The position numbers and the translations under genes are program-made. The notes under the pieces were generated by a model. It worked only from the letters and a program-made list of their open reading frames with translations. It made no database searches and had not been told where the DNA came from. Positions 17,411 through 24,713 of a stretch of 64,000 nt of DNA are shown here, piece by piece (position 1 is the first letter of the stretch; every line of letters begins with the position of its first letter). This DNA is from an uncultured Bacteroidia bacterium (GTDB lineage: Bacteria; Bacteroidota; Bacteroidia; Bacteroidales; F082): NCBI GenBank assembly GCA_902799345.1, contig CADBZW010000019.1:1-64000 (forward strand), given 5' to 3'.

Positions 17411-17905
17411 ATGTCGGAGCTGAAAACCATATTGTCCGGCAGAATCAGCGGAGGCGATGCCCGAGCCTTAGCTGGTGGCGACTTCAAAGAGGAACTGTTT
17501 CAATTGCTCTTCGATGAAGACAAGCGTACTTCGGACAATGCCGCCTGGGTGTTGACGCAACTGCCCAAGACCGCAGATGCCTGGCTGGCCGAAAGGCAGG
17601 ACACCCTTATCGACGAGGTCTTGCGGACCACCAGCACCACCAAGCGCCGTCTCGTTATGAACCTGTTGGAAAGAACTCCCTTTGAGGCCGACAGCATCCG
17701 CATCGACTTCCTTGATTTCTGCTTCAACGCCATGCTCTCCGACGAACCCATCGGCGTGAAGTCATTGGCCATCAAGCTGACTTATGCGCAAAGCAAATTC
17801 TATCCCGAACTTCTTGAAGAGTTCAACACGGCACTCCAAATGATGGAGCCAGAGGTGCTGCCGGCCGCGTTGAAACATATTAGGGGAAAGATGCTGGAAA
17901 AATGA
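17411..17905 (+). CDS. conserved HEAT-like protein of unknown function
   Basis: This 164-residue protein has no signal peptide and is predicted to be all helical: pairs such as DNAAWVLTQLPKTADAWL and IGVKSLAIKLTYAQSKFYPE resemble HEAT-type repeats. I know similar short helical-repeat proteins from Bacteroidetes only as hypothetical. It starts 3 bases after phzF and ends the bcp-phosphatase-phzF unit. No enzymatic motif is seen. Confidence 0.75.
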   Translation: MSELKTILSGRISGGDARALAGGDFKEELFQLLFDEDKRTSDNAAWVLTQLPKTADAWLAERQDTLIDEVLRTTSTTKRRLVMNLLERTPFEADSIRIDFLDFCFNAMLSDEPIGVKSLAIKLTYAQSKFYPELLEEFNTALQMMEPEVLPAALKHIRGKMLEK

Positions 17906-17906
17906 T

Positions 17907-17914
17907 TAGTTTTG
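17907..17914 (+). promoter_or_regulatory. TAnnTTTG -7 promoter box of HNH gene
   Basis: TAGTTTTG lies 39 bases before the ATG at 17954, so the HNH gene has its own promoter. Confidence 0.5.
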
Positions 17915-17953
17915 TGTTAAAATAATCATTGTTGGAATCAATAATATGCTATT

Positions 17954-18865
17954 ATGGAATTTGTATTGAACGAATATCATCGAAATACTCCAGACGAAGA
18001 ACTGATAGAGGATGTGAAACGAGTGGCAGATTTGCTCAAAAAGGAATCCTTGTCATGCAAAGACTATTCTTCGTACGGTCGTTTTAGTTATGGTACTTTG
18101 AGGAATCGATTTGGCTCTTGGAACGAAGTATTAAGACGCGCTGGGCTATCTGTTGAAAAAGGACGCCTTAAGTTTCATGATTATTGCGAATCGGATGAGG
18201 TCTTTTTCGCTGATTTACGACGTGTTGCGAAGTTAATGGGACGTGGTTATGTTACGCGAACGGAATATGAAAAACATGGGAGATTTAATTACGGGGAGAG
18301 GACAAAAAAATATGGGGGATGGGGTTCTTTGCTGAAAGTGGCAGGATTAGAACAAACACCTTTTAGAACTGGCCCTAAGCAAATGTATTCTGAAAAAGAA
18401 TTGTTTGAGGAAATAGAACATATATGGATAAAACTGGGACGCCAACCGAGATATGAGGAGTTTAGCATTGAGAAAGGAGCTGAGATTAGTGCAGGAACAT
18501 ATCGCCGGCGTTTTGGAAGTTGGCGTAAAGCTTTAGAAGCTTTTGTGTCTTACATCAACTCTGAGGATGATGAAGATAAGAAAGTTGCTATACTAGATGA
18601 AGTTTCTGATAATGCTAAGATAGAGGAACAAACTTTCAAACATAAAACAAAACGAGATATTAACCTTCGTTTACGTTTTAAGGTGATGGCTCGGGATCAT
18701 TTTAAATGCTGCAAATGTGGCAAATCGCCCGCAACAGACCCTTCTGTAGTATTGTATATAGACCATATTTACCCTTATTCAAAAGGCGGTGAGACAATAA
18801 TGGAAAACCTTCAAACTCTTTGTTCCGACTGCAATTTGGGCAAAAGCGACCTTGTGATTCTTTAA
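17954..18865 (+). CDS. HNH endonuclease with three homing-endonuclease-associated repeats
   Basis: This 303-residue protein has three helical DNA-binding repeats (about 13-62, 72-122, 129-183), each ending in a RFGSW/KYGGW-type motif: RNRFGSWNEVLRRAGL, KKYGGWGSLLKVAGL, RRRFGSWRKALEAF. These match homing-endonuclease-associated (HNH_repeat) units. The C-terminus is an HNH nuclease: CCKCGKSP, then YIDHIYPYSKGG (catalytic His) and LQTLCSDCNLGKSD with the second zinc cysteine pair. No intron surrounds it, so it is a free-standing nuclease. It is AT-rich compared with its neighbours and has its own promoter, suggesting recent arrival. Confidence 0.85.
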   Translation: MEFVLNEYHRNTPDEELIEDVKRVADLLKKESLSCKDYSSYGRFSYGTLRNRFGSWNEVLRRAGLSVEKGRLKFHDYCESDEVFFADLRRVAKLMGRGYVTRTEYEKHGRFNYGERTKKYGGWGSLLKVAGLEQTPFRTGPKQMYSEKELFEEIEHIWIKLGRQPRYEEFSIEKGAEISAGTYRRRFGSWRKALEAFVSYINSEDDEDKKVAILDEVSDNAKIEEQTFKHKTKRDINLRLRFKVMARDHFKCCKCGKSPATDPSVVLYIDHIYPYSKGGETIMENLQTLCSDCNLGKSDLVIL

Positions 18866-18895
18866 AGATATATAGTGTTACAAATTGAACCGATC

Positions 18896-19381
18896 ATGAA
18901 TACTTCGTTTATCATCCGTCCCGCGAAACCTGAAGAAGCAGGCCTCGTCCTTGAGTTTATCAAGAAACTCGCCGTTTACGAGAAATGCGCCGATGAGGTC
19001 GTGGCCGACGAAGCCACCATCTATCATTCCCTGTTTGTGGAACATTCCGCCGAGGTGGTCTTTGCCGAGGAAGACGGCGCGGTCGTCGGATTCGCCTTGT
19101 TTTTCCACAACTTCTCCACTTTTGTTGGGCGCAAGGGCCTGTATCTCGAAGACCTGTTCATCCTTCCCGAGAAACGCGGTCGAGGCTACGGCAAGGCCTT
19201 GTTGAAATACCTGGCCAAGATTGCCGTGGAGCGCAACTGCGGTCGCATGGAGTGGATCTGTCTCGACTGGAACAAACCCGCACTTGAGGTCTACCGCAGC
19301 ATCGGCGCCGTGCCCATGGATGAATGGACCGTGCAGCGTTTGAACGAAACGGCATTGAAAAAGTTTGTATCGGAGGATTGA
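18896..19381 (+). CDS. GNAT-family N-acetyltransferase (diamine/thialysine acetyltransferase-like)
   Basis: This 161-residue protein transfers an acetyl group from acetyl-CoA to an amine. Acetyl-CoA motif A is plain in LEDLFILPEKRGRGYGKALL, and the C-terminal DWNKPALEVYRSIGAVPMDEW resembles diamine/thialysine N-acetyltransferases; the actual substrate is not certain. The ATG at 18896 begins the GNAT fold (MNTSFIIRPAK). ogt starts 2 bases after the stop, so both are translated from one mRNA. Confidence 0.88.
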   Translation: MNTSFIIRPAKPEEAGLVLEFIKKLAVYEKCADEVVADEATIYHSLFVEHSAEVVFAEEDGAVVGFALFFHNFSTFVGRKGLYLEDLFILPEKRGRGYGKALLKYLAKIAVERNCGRMEWICLDWNKPALEVYRSIGAVPMDEWTVQRLNETALKKFVSED

Positions 19382-19383
19382 CG

Positions 19384-19881
19384 ATGGACGTGTTCCGCTA
19401 TCAGACACCTGATGGTTTCGATGACCTTATGATGAGCACCGACGGCAAGTCGTTGACGGGCCTTTGGTTTGCTGGATCGCGTGACGAGAACAAACATCTA
19501 TTGGGCGTTGTAGAGACGTGCCATGGCACGTCTCTACCGCCCGTAATCCATGACACCTATCAATGGCTGGACGTCTATTTCGCAGGCCGTCAACCTGATT
19601 TCACACCGGCCTACCGCATGGAAGACCTGACGCCATTCCGCAAGGCGGTGTTGGATATCGTGAGAGAGATACCTTTCGGGAAAACCATGACCTATGGAGA
19701 AATCGCAAAACGGTTGAAAATCAATTCGGCGCAGGCTGTAGGTGGCGCAGTGGGCTGGAACCCCATCTGTCTCATCGTACCTTGCCATCGCGTGATGGGT
19801 GCCAACGGCAACCTCACGGGTTACGGTGGGGGCATTCACAACAAAATCGCCTTGCTGAAACTGGAAGGAAACCTTGTGTAA
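19384..19881 (+). CDS. ogt: methylated-DNA--protein-cysteine methyltransferase with palindrome insertion
   Basis: This 165-residue protein repairs O6-alkylguanine by moving the alkyl group to its own Cys134 in the motif IVPCHRV. The helix-turn-helix (TYGEIAKRLKINSAQAVGGAV) and the N..GYGGG loop that follows the active site are intact. The N-terminal domain contains ten residues, VETCHGTSLP (43-52), coded by a perfect 28-bp palindrome at 19510-19537 that keeps the frame. The insert falls at a loop just before the conserved TYQWLDVYFAG segment, so the enzyme may still fold. Start at 19384 is chosen because it follows the GNAT stop by 2 bases. Confidence 0.92.
   Translation: MDVFRYQTPDGFDDLMMSTDGKSLTGLWFAGSRDENKHLLGVVETCHGTSLPPVIHDTYQWLDVYFAGRQPDFTPAYRMEDLTPFRKAVLDIVREIPFGKTMTYGEIAKRLKINSAQAVGGAVGWNPICLIVPCHRVMGANGNLTGYGGGIHNKIALLKLEGNLV
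19510..19537. repeat. 28-bp perfect palindrome inside ogt
   Basis: GTAGAGACGTGCCA is followed directly by its reverse complement. It reads in frame as VETCHGTSL. Same family as the palindromes at 29387, 32714 and 57857: the outer nine bases GTAGAGACG are constant, the centre varies. Confidence 0.93.
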
Positions 19882-19894
19882 ATCCCAAAAGTAT

Positions 19895-19902
19895 TATCTT
19901 TG
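19895..19902 (+). promoter_or_regulatory. orphan TAnnTTTG box
   Basis: TATCTTTG lies 14 bases after the ogt stop and faces a 116-base stretch with no real gene on the plus strand. A small hairpin (GTGAAT...ATTCAC, 19911-19928) and a 12-codon reading frame from 19940 follow. It could drive a small RNA or be chance. Confidence 0.3.
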
Positions 19903-20018
19903 TGCGACAAGTGAATGTGCATATTCACACTTTCATCTCGATGAACACAATTCTTTGGAGGAACACTCAGTGGAATTAATCGTCGAGAAACTACCAGATT
20001 AAGCAATTGGGAGACTGG

Positions 20019-20678
20019 TCATTTGAACCCAAAGAACTCCTTCAAGCCTTTCTTTTCTTTCAGTTCATCGGGTGTGAATCCATAATGCGCAGCCGCCGAA
20101 AGCGTCACCACATTTTCAAGAAATTCGTCGTAGGACAATTCAAACCATTCTTCGGGGATGTCGGTGTGGATGGTGCCGCCGTCATTGTGGCCGCCACCCC
20201 ACCACCATGATTCGTCGAGTGCCGCCTCGTATGTGCCATCGTCCATCTTGACGAAGGCATACCAGGTGGTCCATTCCCTCATCCCTTCCGGCGTTTTTTC
20301 ACCTTCATAATGCGGAGCGGAATGGTCTTTGTCCGAGTAGCCAGGCTCATTCTTCTTGGCACCTCGGCTATACACTAGGAAGCGGTCGTTGGTCTCCTGA
20401 GGAATTCGCTTCAAGGTGAAGTCTCCGACCTTATAAATAGGCCTTTTCGTGCCTGCGACGCGGTATTCCTCCTTCATCATCGCCTCAATGGCGGCGACAG
20501 GTTCCTTCGATTCTATGTCTTTCAGCAGGCCCATCTGTGCCAACAGGTCTTTGCAGTCCTTGATGTCGGATTCCCAACTGCTGACCCTATAGTCGTAGGT
20601 GTGGTCGTCGAAAACATAATAAACTCCTACGAATTTGTCGTTGTGGGTCAGGTTGTAATGATCTTTAATCCTAGCCAT
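20019..20678 (-). CDS. unrecognised cytoplasmic protein, 219 residues
   Basis: I do not recognise this protein. No signal peptide or membrane helix is seen. It is rich in Trp, Tyr and acidic residues, with the striking run ALDESWWWGGGHNDGGTIHT near residue 150 and the region ELSYDEFLENVVTLSAAAHY downstream. The start MARIKDHYNLTHND was chosen because a promoter box at 20736-20743 places transcription shortly upstream and the longer frame would be leaderless. It is monocistronic and faces away from fusA. Confidence 0.7.
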   Translation of the reverse strand: MARIKDHYNLTHNDKFVGVYYVFDDHTYDYRVSSWESDIKDCKDLLAQMGLLKDIESKEPVAAIEAMMKEEYRVAGTKRPIYKVGDFTLKRIPQETNDRFLVYSRGAKKNEPGYSDKDHSAPHYEGEKTPEGMREWTTWYAFVKMDDGTYEAALDESWWWGGGHNDGGTIHTDIPEEWFELSYDEFLENVVTLSAAAHYGFTPDELKEKKGLKEFFGFK

Positions 20679-20735
20679 AATCTTGAGATTTGTAGAGTTT
20701 TTTCCTGTGTTGATGATGTTTGCTAATACGCGAAG

Positions 20736-20743
20736 CAAAGATA
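20736..20743 (-). promoter_or_regulatory. TAnnTTTG -7 promoter box of the 219-residue unknown gene
   Basis: The minus strand reads TATCTTTG, 57 bases before the start at 20678. Confidence 0.6.
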
Positions 20744-20847
20744 GTAAAAAGTTGTATGATTTCCGAAATAAGGTAAGTTTTCGGCCTTTTGAATTCCGTA
20801 GGAATGAGCCAAATTGGAATGAGCTTTTTTGGTATTGATTTTTTCCC

Positions 20848-20855
20848 TACCTTTG
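20848..20855 (+). promoter_or_regulatory. TAnnTTTG -7 promoter box of fusA-like gene
   Basis: TACCTTTG lies 57 bases before the EF-G start codon. Confidence 0.65.
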
Positions 20856-20912
20856 CAGCCCGAATCAAAAGCCTGATTTGTATTTGCAAATAATTGAAAA
20901 TCAGTTAAAATA

Positions 20913-22982
20913 ATGAGTTTAAACATTTCAAAATTGAGAAACATCGGTATCGCCGCGCATATCGATGCTGGTAAGACTACGGTTTCAGAACGCATCCTGT
21001 TCTTCACGGGCGTCAACCGTAAGGTGGGTGAAACGCATGATGGACAAGCCACCATGGACTTTATGAAACAAGAGCAGGAGCGCGGTATCACCATCGCTTC
21101 GGCGGCCATCACGGCACACTGGAACGGCTATCAGATCAACTTGATCGATACTCCCGGCCACGTCGACTTCACGGTGGAGGTGGAGCGCTCGCTGCGTGTC
21201 ATCGACGGTATGGTGGCAGTGTTTTGCGCTGTGGGTGGCGTGGAGCCGCAGTCGGAGACGGTGTGGAACCAGGCCGACAAATACCGCGTGCCACGCATCG
21301 CCTTCGTCAACAAGATGGACCGCACGGGTGCCGACTTCCAAGAGGTCGTCAACCAAATGCATAAATATCTGGGTGCCAACGCGGTGCCGTTGCATCTGCC
21401 CATTGGTGTGGAGAACACCTTTGAGGGCATGGTCGACCTGGTGCAGATGAACTCGGTGCGCTTCATCGAGAAGGAACGCATCGTGGGTCCCATCCCGGAG
21501 AACATGATGGAGCAGGCCAAGGAAGCCCGCCGCAACCTCATCGAGAAGGTGGCCGACCTCGACGACGAAATCGCCGAGCTTTACCTCGAAGACAAGGAAA
21601 TCCCGACCGACAAGTTGATGGCCGCTATCCGTCAGGCCACCATCAAACTGATGATGGTGCCGGTGCTCTGCGGTGCCGCCTATAAGAATAAAGGTATCCA
21701 GCTTCTTTTGGACGCCATCGTCGACTACCTGCCTTCGCCCAATGACTTGGGTGCCGTCATCGCGCACGACCCCGCCAACGAGGAGAAGACCTACCGTCGC
21801 AACCCCTCTGAGAACGAACCTTTCTCGGCCTTGGCCTTCAAGCTCATCAACGACCCGTATGTAGGTCAGCAGACCTTTATCCGCATCTTCAGCGGCAAGC
21901 TGACCAACGGCATGAGCGTTTACAATACCAACAAGTTGAAGAGTGAGCGCGTGGGCCGTATCTTCCGCATCAAGGCGAAGGAACGCGAGGAAATCAACGA
22001 GGCTAGCGCGGGCGAAATCGTGGCGCTCGTGGGCATGAAATACACCAAGACGGGCGATACGCTCTGCGACGAAGATCAGCCTATCTTGTTGGAATCCATC
22101 AATATACCGCCTGCGGTTATTGAGATGAAGGTCAACCTCGACGACAAGAAGAACCGCAGCAAGTTGAGCGAGGCCTTGGCCAAGCTCTGCAATGAGGACC
22201 CGTCGTTCCACGCCCACTTCGATGAAGAGACGGAAGAGACCATCATCGCGGGCATGGGCGAGTTGCATCTGGAGATCATCGTCGACCGCCTGAAGGAAGA
22301 GTTCAAGGTGCCGGTCACGGTGGGCGCGCCTTCGGTGTCGTTCCGCGAGACCATCACTGCGCCGTTCGAGTGCAACTACAAATACGCCAAGCAGACCGGC
22401 GGCAAGGGCCAATTTGCCCACACCGTCATCCGCTTCGAGCCGAATCCGGGCAACGGCTTCGAGTTCGTCGACATCACCAAGGGCGGCGTCATCCCGAAGG
22501 AATACATCCCCTCGGTGCAGAAGGGTCTGGCTGCGGCCATGAACAAAGGCCCATTCGCGGGCTATCCCGTGGTGGACGTGAAGTGCGTCCTCGTCGACGG
22601 CAGTTCTCACCCTGTCGACTCCAGCGACATGGCCTTCCAGCTCTGCGCCCAGATGTGCTTCAAGCAGGCCTTCATGAAAGCCAGCCCTGTGCTGCTTGAG
22701 CCTGTGATGAAGGTGGAAATCAACACGCCTGATGATTATATCGGCAACGTGACTGGCGACCTCAATAAGCGTCGTGGTCGCATCGAGGCCATGCGTCGTT
22801 TCCGTAAAGGCTCGCAGAAACTGGATGCCTTCGTTCCGCTGATGGAGATGTTCGGCTATGCCACCGCCTTGCGCAACCTCACCTCGGGCCGCGCCAACTA
22901 CTCGATGGAGTTCCATCAGTACATGCCAACGCCGAAGGACAAGCAGGAAGAGATTGTGAAGGAAAGAAACCAGAAAGAATAA
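20913..22982 (+). CDS. fusA: translation elongation factor G, stand-alone copy
   Basis: This 689-residue GTPase moves tRNA and mRNA through the ribosome after peptide transfer. All G motifs are present: AHIDAGKT at 15-22 (P-loop), RGIT for switch I, DTPGHVDF and NKMD. The C-terminal domains end normally ([19 protein letters not shown]). The gene is not in a str operon (no rpsL, rpsG or tuf near), has its own promoter and ends at a hairpin repeat. Bacteroidetes often carry a second EF-G, such as the specialised EF-G2 described in Bacteroides; whether this is the main or second copy cannot be told from the window. Confidence 0.93.
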   Translation: MSLNISKLRNIGIAAHIDAGKTTVSERILFFTGVNRKVGETHDGQATMDFMKQEQERGITIASAAITAHWNGYQINLIDTPGHVDFTVEVERSLRVIDGMVAVFCAVGGVEPQSETVWNQADKYRVPRIAFVNKMDRTGADFQEVVNQMHKYLGANAVPLHLPIGVENTFEGMVDLVQMNSVRFIEKERIVGPIPENMMEQAKEARRNLIEKVADLDDEIAELYLEDKEIPTDKLMAAIRQATIKLMMVPVLCGAAYKNKGIQLLLDAIVDYLPSPNDLGAVIAHDPANEEKTYRRNPSENEPFSALAFKLINDPYVGQQTFIRIFSGKLTNGMSVYNTNKLKSERVGRIFRIKAKEREEINEASAGEIVALVGMKYTKTGDTLCDEDQPILLESINIPPAVIEMKVNLDDKKNRSKLSEALAKLCNEDPSFHAHFDEETEETIIAGMGELHLEIIVDRLKEEFKVPVTVGAPSVSFRETITAPFECNYKYAKQTGGKGQFAHTVIRFEPNPGNGFEFVDITKGGVIPKEYIPSVQKGLAAAMNKGPFAGYPVVDVKCVLVDGSSHPVDSSDMAFQLCAQMCFKQAFMKASPVLLEPVMKVEINTPDDYIGNVTGDLNKRRGRIEAMRRFRKGSQKLDAFVPLMEMFGYATALRNLTSGRANYSMEFHQYMPTPKDKQEEIVKERNQKE

Positions 22983-23010
22983 GCAGCTGTCGCTTTGCGT
23001 CACTGCGAGG

Positions 23011-23049
23011 AACGAAGCAGTCCAGAAACAAACTCTGGACTGCTTTGTT
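23011..23049 (+). repeat. dispersed hairpin repeat acting as fusA terminator
   Basis: AACGAAGCAGTCCAGA pairs with TCTGGACTGCTTTGTT around a 7-base loop, followed by a T-rich run. The wording CACTGCGAGGAACGAAGCAGTCC belongs to a REP-like sequence common in many bacterial genomes. It probably ends fusA transcription. Confidence 0.7.
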
Positions 23050-23091
23050 GTTTTTGTACCTAATGACGCAAAACATGTCGAATGGTTATTG

Positions 23092-23110
23092 ATTACACTT
23101 TTTGTGTAAT
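23092..23110. promoter_or_regulatory. palindromic operator-like site, distal copy
   Basis: ATTACAC-TTTTT-GTGTAAT is a 19-bp palindrome 100 bases before the -7 box of the ATPase gene. It repeats the half site of the proximal operator at 23161. Confidence 0.55.
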
Positions 23111-23160
23111 TGCTGAAAATAGCTGAGAATGGTAATACATTTCAATTGATTTCACTTTTA

Positions 23161-23195
23161 GTGTTACACAAAAAGTGTAACACCTTTTGTGTAAT
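23161..23195. promoter_or_regulatory. palindromic operators overlapping the ATPase promoter
   Basis: GTGTTACAC-AAAAA-GTGTAACAC (23161-23183) is a palindrome with 9-bp arms, and a further GTGTAAT half site follows at 23189-23195. The second part covers the -33 TTTG at 23186-23189, so a dimeric regulator bound here would control the promoter. Confidence 0.6.
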
Positions 23196-23217
23196 TAGAA
23201 AATAATGTATATCTTTG
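23186..23217 (+). promoter_or_regulatory. full Bacteroidetes promoter of the ATPase gene
   Basis: TTTG (23186-23189), a 20-base spacer and TATCTTTG (23210-23217) match the TTTG-N19-21-TAnnTTTG consensus exactly. The ATG follows at 23243. Confidence 0.8.
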
Positions 23218-23242
23218 CAGCGTCAATCTAAAAAACGCTGCC

Positions 23243-24370
23243 ATGGAGAATCCTTTTGTCATCAAAGCATACGAGTCGAAAGAACTGTTTTGCGACCGTG
23301 AAGAGGAGTTGCAATTGATGTTGCGCAATTGTCTCAATCAGACTGATATGACTATGGTTTCGCAACGTCGTCTCGGCAAGACGGGATTGATATTGCGTCT
23401 GTTCGATGAATTGAAAGACACTCATCGTGAAATCCAAACCATTTATCTCGACATCTTCTCTTCTCGCAACCTCGATGACTTCATCAAATTGTTTTCGGAG
23501 GCAGCACTGCGGTCGTTTCAGCCGAAGACCCCCATTGGCGAGCGGCTTTTGAGCTACATCAAGTCGTTTCGCCCCATCGTTTCTTACGATTCACTTACGG
23601 CACAACCCCAGTTGCAACTTGCCTATCATACCGTCCACGAGAAGGAATACACCTTGCGAGGCTTGTTTGATTTCCTCGATGGTCAAAACACTCCGATTAT
23701 TGTTGCCATAGATGAATTTCAGCAAATCAGGGAGTATCCCGAACAGAACATGGAGGCATTGCTTCGCACTTACATCCAGCAGTGCAGGAACCTTAATTTC
23801 ATCTTCAGTGGCAGCAAGAAACACATCATGACGGACATTTTCGCCAACGAGCGAAAGCCTTTCTATTCGAGCACTGCCTTTGTTTCTTTGGGCAAGATTT
23901 CCGTGGAAAGTTATTCCGCGTTCATTCGGAAACTCTTTGGACAAGATGACCGCTCCATTACCGACGAAGCCATCCAATTCATTTTGGAATGGACACAAAG
24001 GGTGACTTATTTCACCCAACAGCTTTGTCATGTCATTTTTGCCAACGGCATCACGACGATTGATTTGGCAGTGGTGAAATCGGCCTGTGACCAGATTCTG
24101 AAACTGGGCGAAACGGTGTATTTGCAATACCGCCAGATGCTGACCGAAAAACAATGGAACTACCTCATTGCTGTAGCCAAAGAGGGGAGCGTCAGGCAGA
24201 TTACCGCTGCCGATTTCTTGAAACGGCATCAAATTGGTGGCGCATCGGCTTCGCGGAAGTTGGCTGAGTCGCTTAGCCAAAAAGGGTTACTCAATGTTGA
24301 GGTCAGTCTTGACGGAATCGACTACTCCGTTGACGACGTTTTCTTCTCCCATTGGCTCGAAAGGCTGTGA
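23243..24370 (+). CDS. archaeal-type AAA ATPase, possible STAND-like NTPase
   Basis: This 375-residue protein belongs to the 'ATPase domain predominantly from Archaea' group. Walker A is SQRRLGKTG (residues 40-48), Walker B is IIVAIDEF (152-159) and the sensor region is NFIFSGSKKHIM. The C-terminal part (from about 290) looks like a winged helix (RQITAADFLKRHQIGGASASRKLAESL) that could bind nucleic acid. Genes of this family occur in many copies in Bacteroidetes with no firm role; defence or mobility have been considered. It sits alone behind palindromic operators (23092-23195), which points to tight regulation. Confidence 0.85.
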   Translation: MENPFVIKAYESKELFCDREEELQLMLRNCLNQTDMTMVSQRRLGKTGLILRLFDELKDTHREIQTIYLDIFSSRNLDDFIKLFSEAALRSFQPKTPIGERLLSYIKSFRPIVSYDSLTAQPQLQLAYHTVHEKEYTLRGLFDFLDGQNTPIIVAIDEFQQIREYPEQNMEALLRTYIQQCRNLNFIFSGSKKHIMTDIFANERKPFYSSTAFVSLGKISVESYSAFIRKLFGQDDRSITDEAIQFILEWTQRVTYFTQQLCHVIFANGITTIDLAVVKSACDQILKLGETVYLQYRQMLTEKQWNYLIAVAKEGSVRQITAADFLKRHQIGGASASRKLAESLSQKGLLNVEVSLDGIDYSVDDVFFSHWLERL

Positions 24371-24399
24371 ATTTTATCCTTTTTTCCAAAAAATCATAG

Positions 24400-24415
24400 G
24401 GACAAAATTTTGTCC
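24400..24415. repeat. 16-bp perfect palindrome downstream of the ATPase gene
   Basis: GGACAAAATTTTGTCC lies 30 bases after the ATPase stop. A half copy GGACAAAA recurs at about 24475. It is not followed by a T-run, so it is not an ordinary terminator. Confidence 0.5.
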
Positions 24416-24526
24416 ATACGAAAACCATATCGTTGATTGTCAATAAAATAAATCTGGATAATCCAAAAAAGCATGGACAAAACCGAGAGGCTCCCCAAAA
24501 ACCTCTTGACAAGCATTTTTTCTGTA

Positions 24527-24534
24527 TATTTTTG
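24527..24534 (+). promoter_or_regulatory. TAnnTTTG -7 promoter box with long leader
   Basis: TATTTTTG, with CTTG 18 bases upstream, lies 180 bases before the TPR lipoprotein gene at 24714. The leader in between holds the composite repeat at 24579-24668. Confidence 0.5.
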
Positions 24535-24578
24535 CATCGATGGACATGGGACTGGGGGGCAATACCCTTACTCCTTTA

Positions 24579-24668
24579 CCGTCATGGCGGAGGGACATCC
24601 GCCATCTCCTGAGCGCGAAGACGGATCCATTTCGTTCAGGAGATTGCGGGTCAAGCCCGCAATGACGG
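24579..24668. repeat. composite palindromic repeat in a gene-free stretch
   Basis: The gene-free stretch 24371-24713 contains two facing units. The first (24579-24609) has the core TGGCGGA...TCCGCCA, the second (24639-24668) TTGCGGG...CCCGCAA, and they share the ends CCGTCAT and ATCTCC in opposite orientation. The first unit recurs exactly, inverted, at 39552-39582. No open gene is seen here. Confidence 0.75.
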
Positions 24669-24713
24669 CAAGGGGTGAAAGTCCCGAAGGCCCGACAGAA
24701 AAAAGTCAACCCT

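Noticed and set aside
20985-23003. A 672-codon open frame on the minus strand opposite the EF-G gene
   Set aside because: It mirrors a highly conserved, high-GC gene, has histidine/valine/aspartate-rich composition typical of an antisense shadow, and has no promoter or ribosome-binding site of its own.
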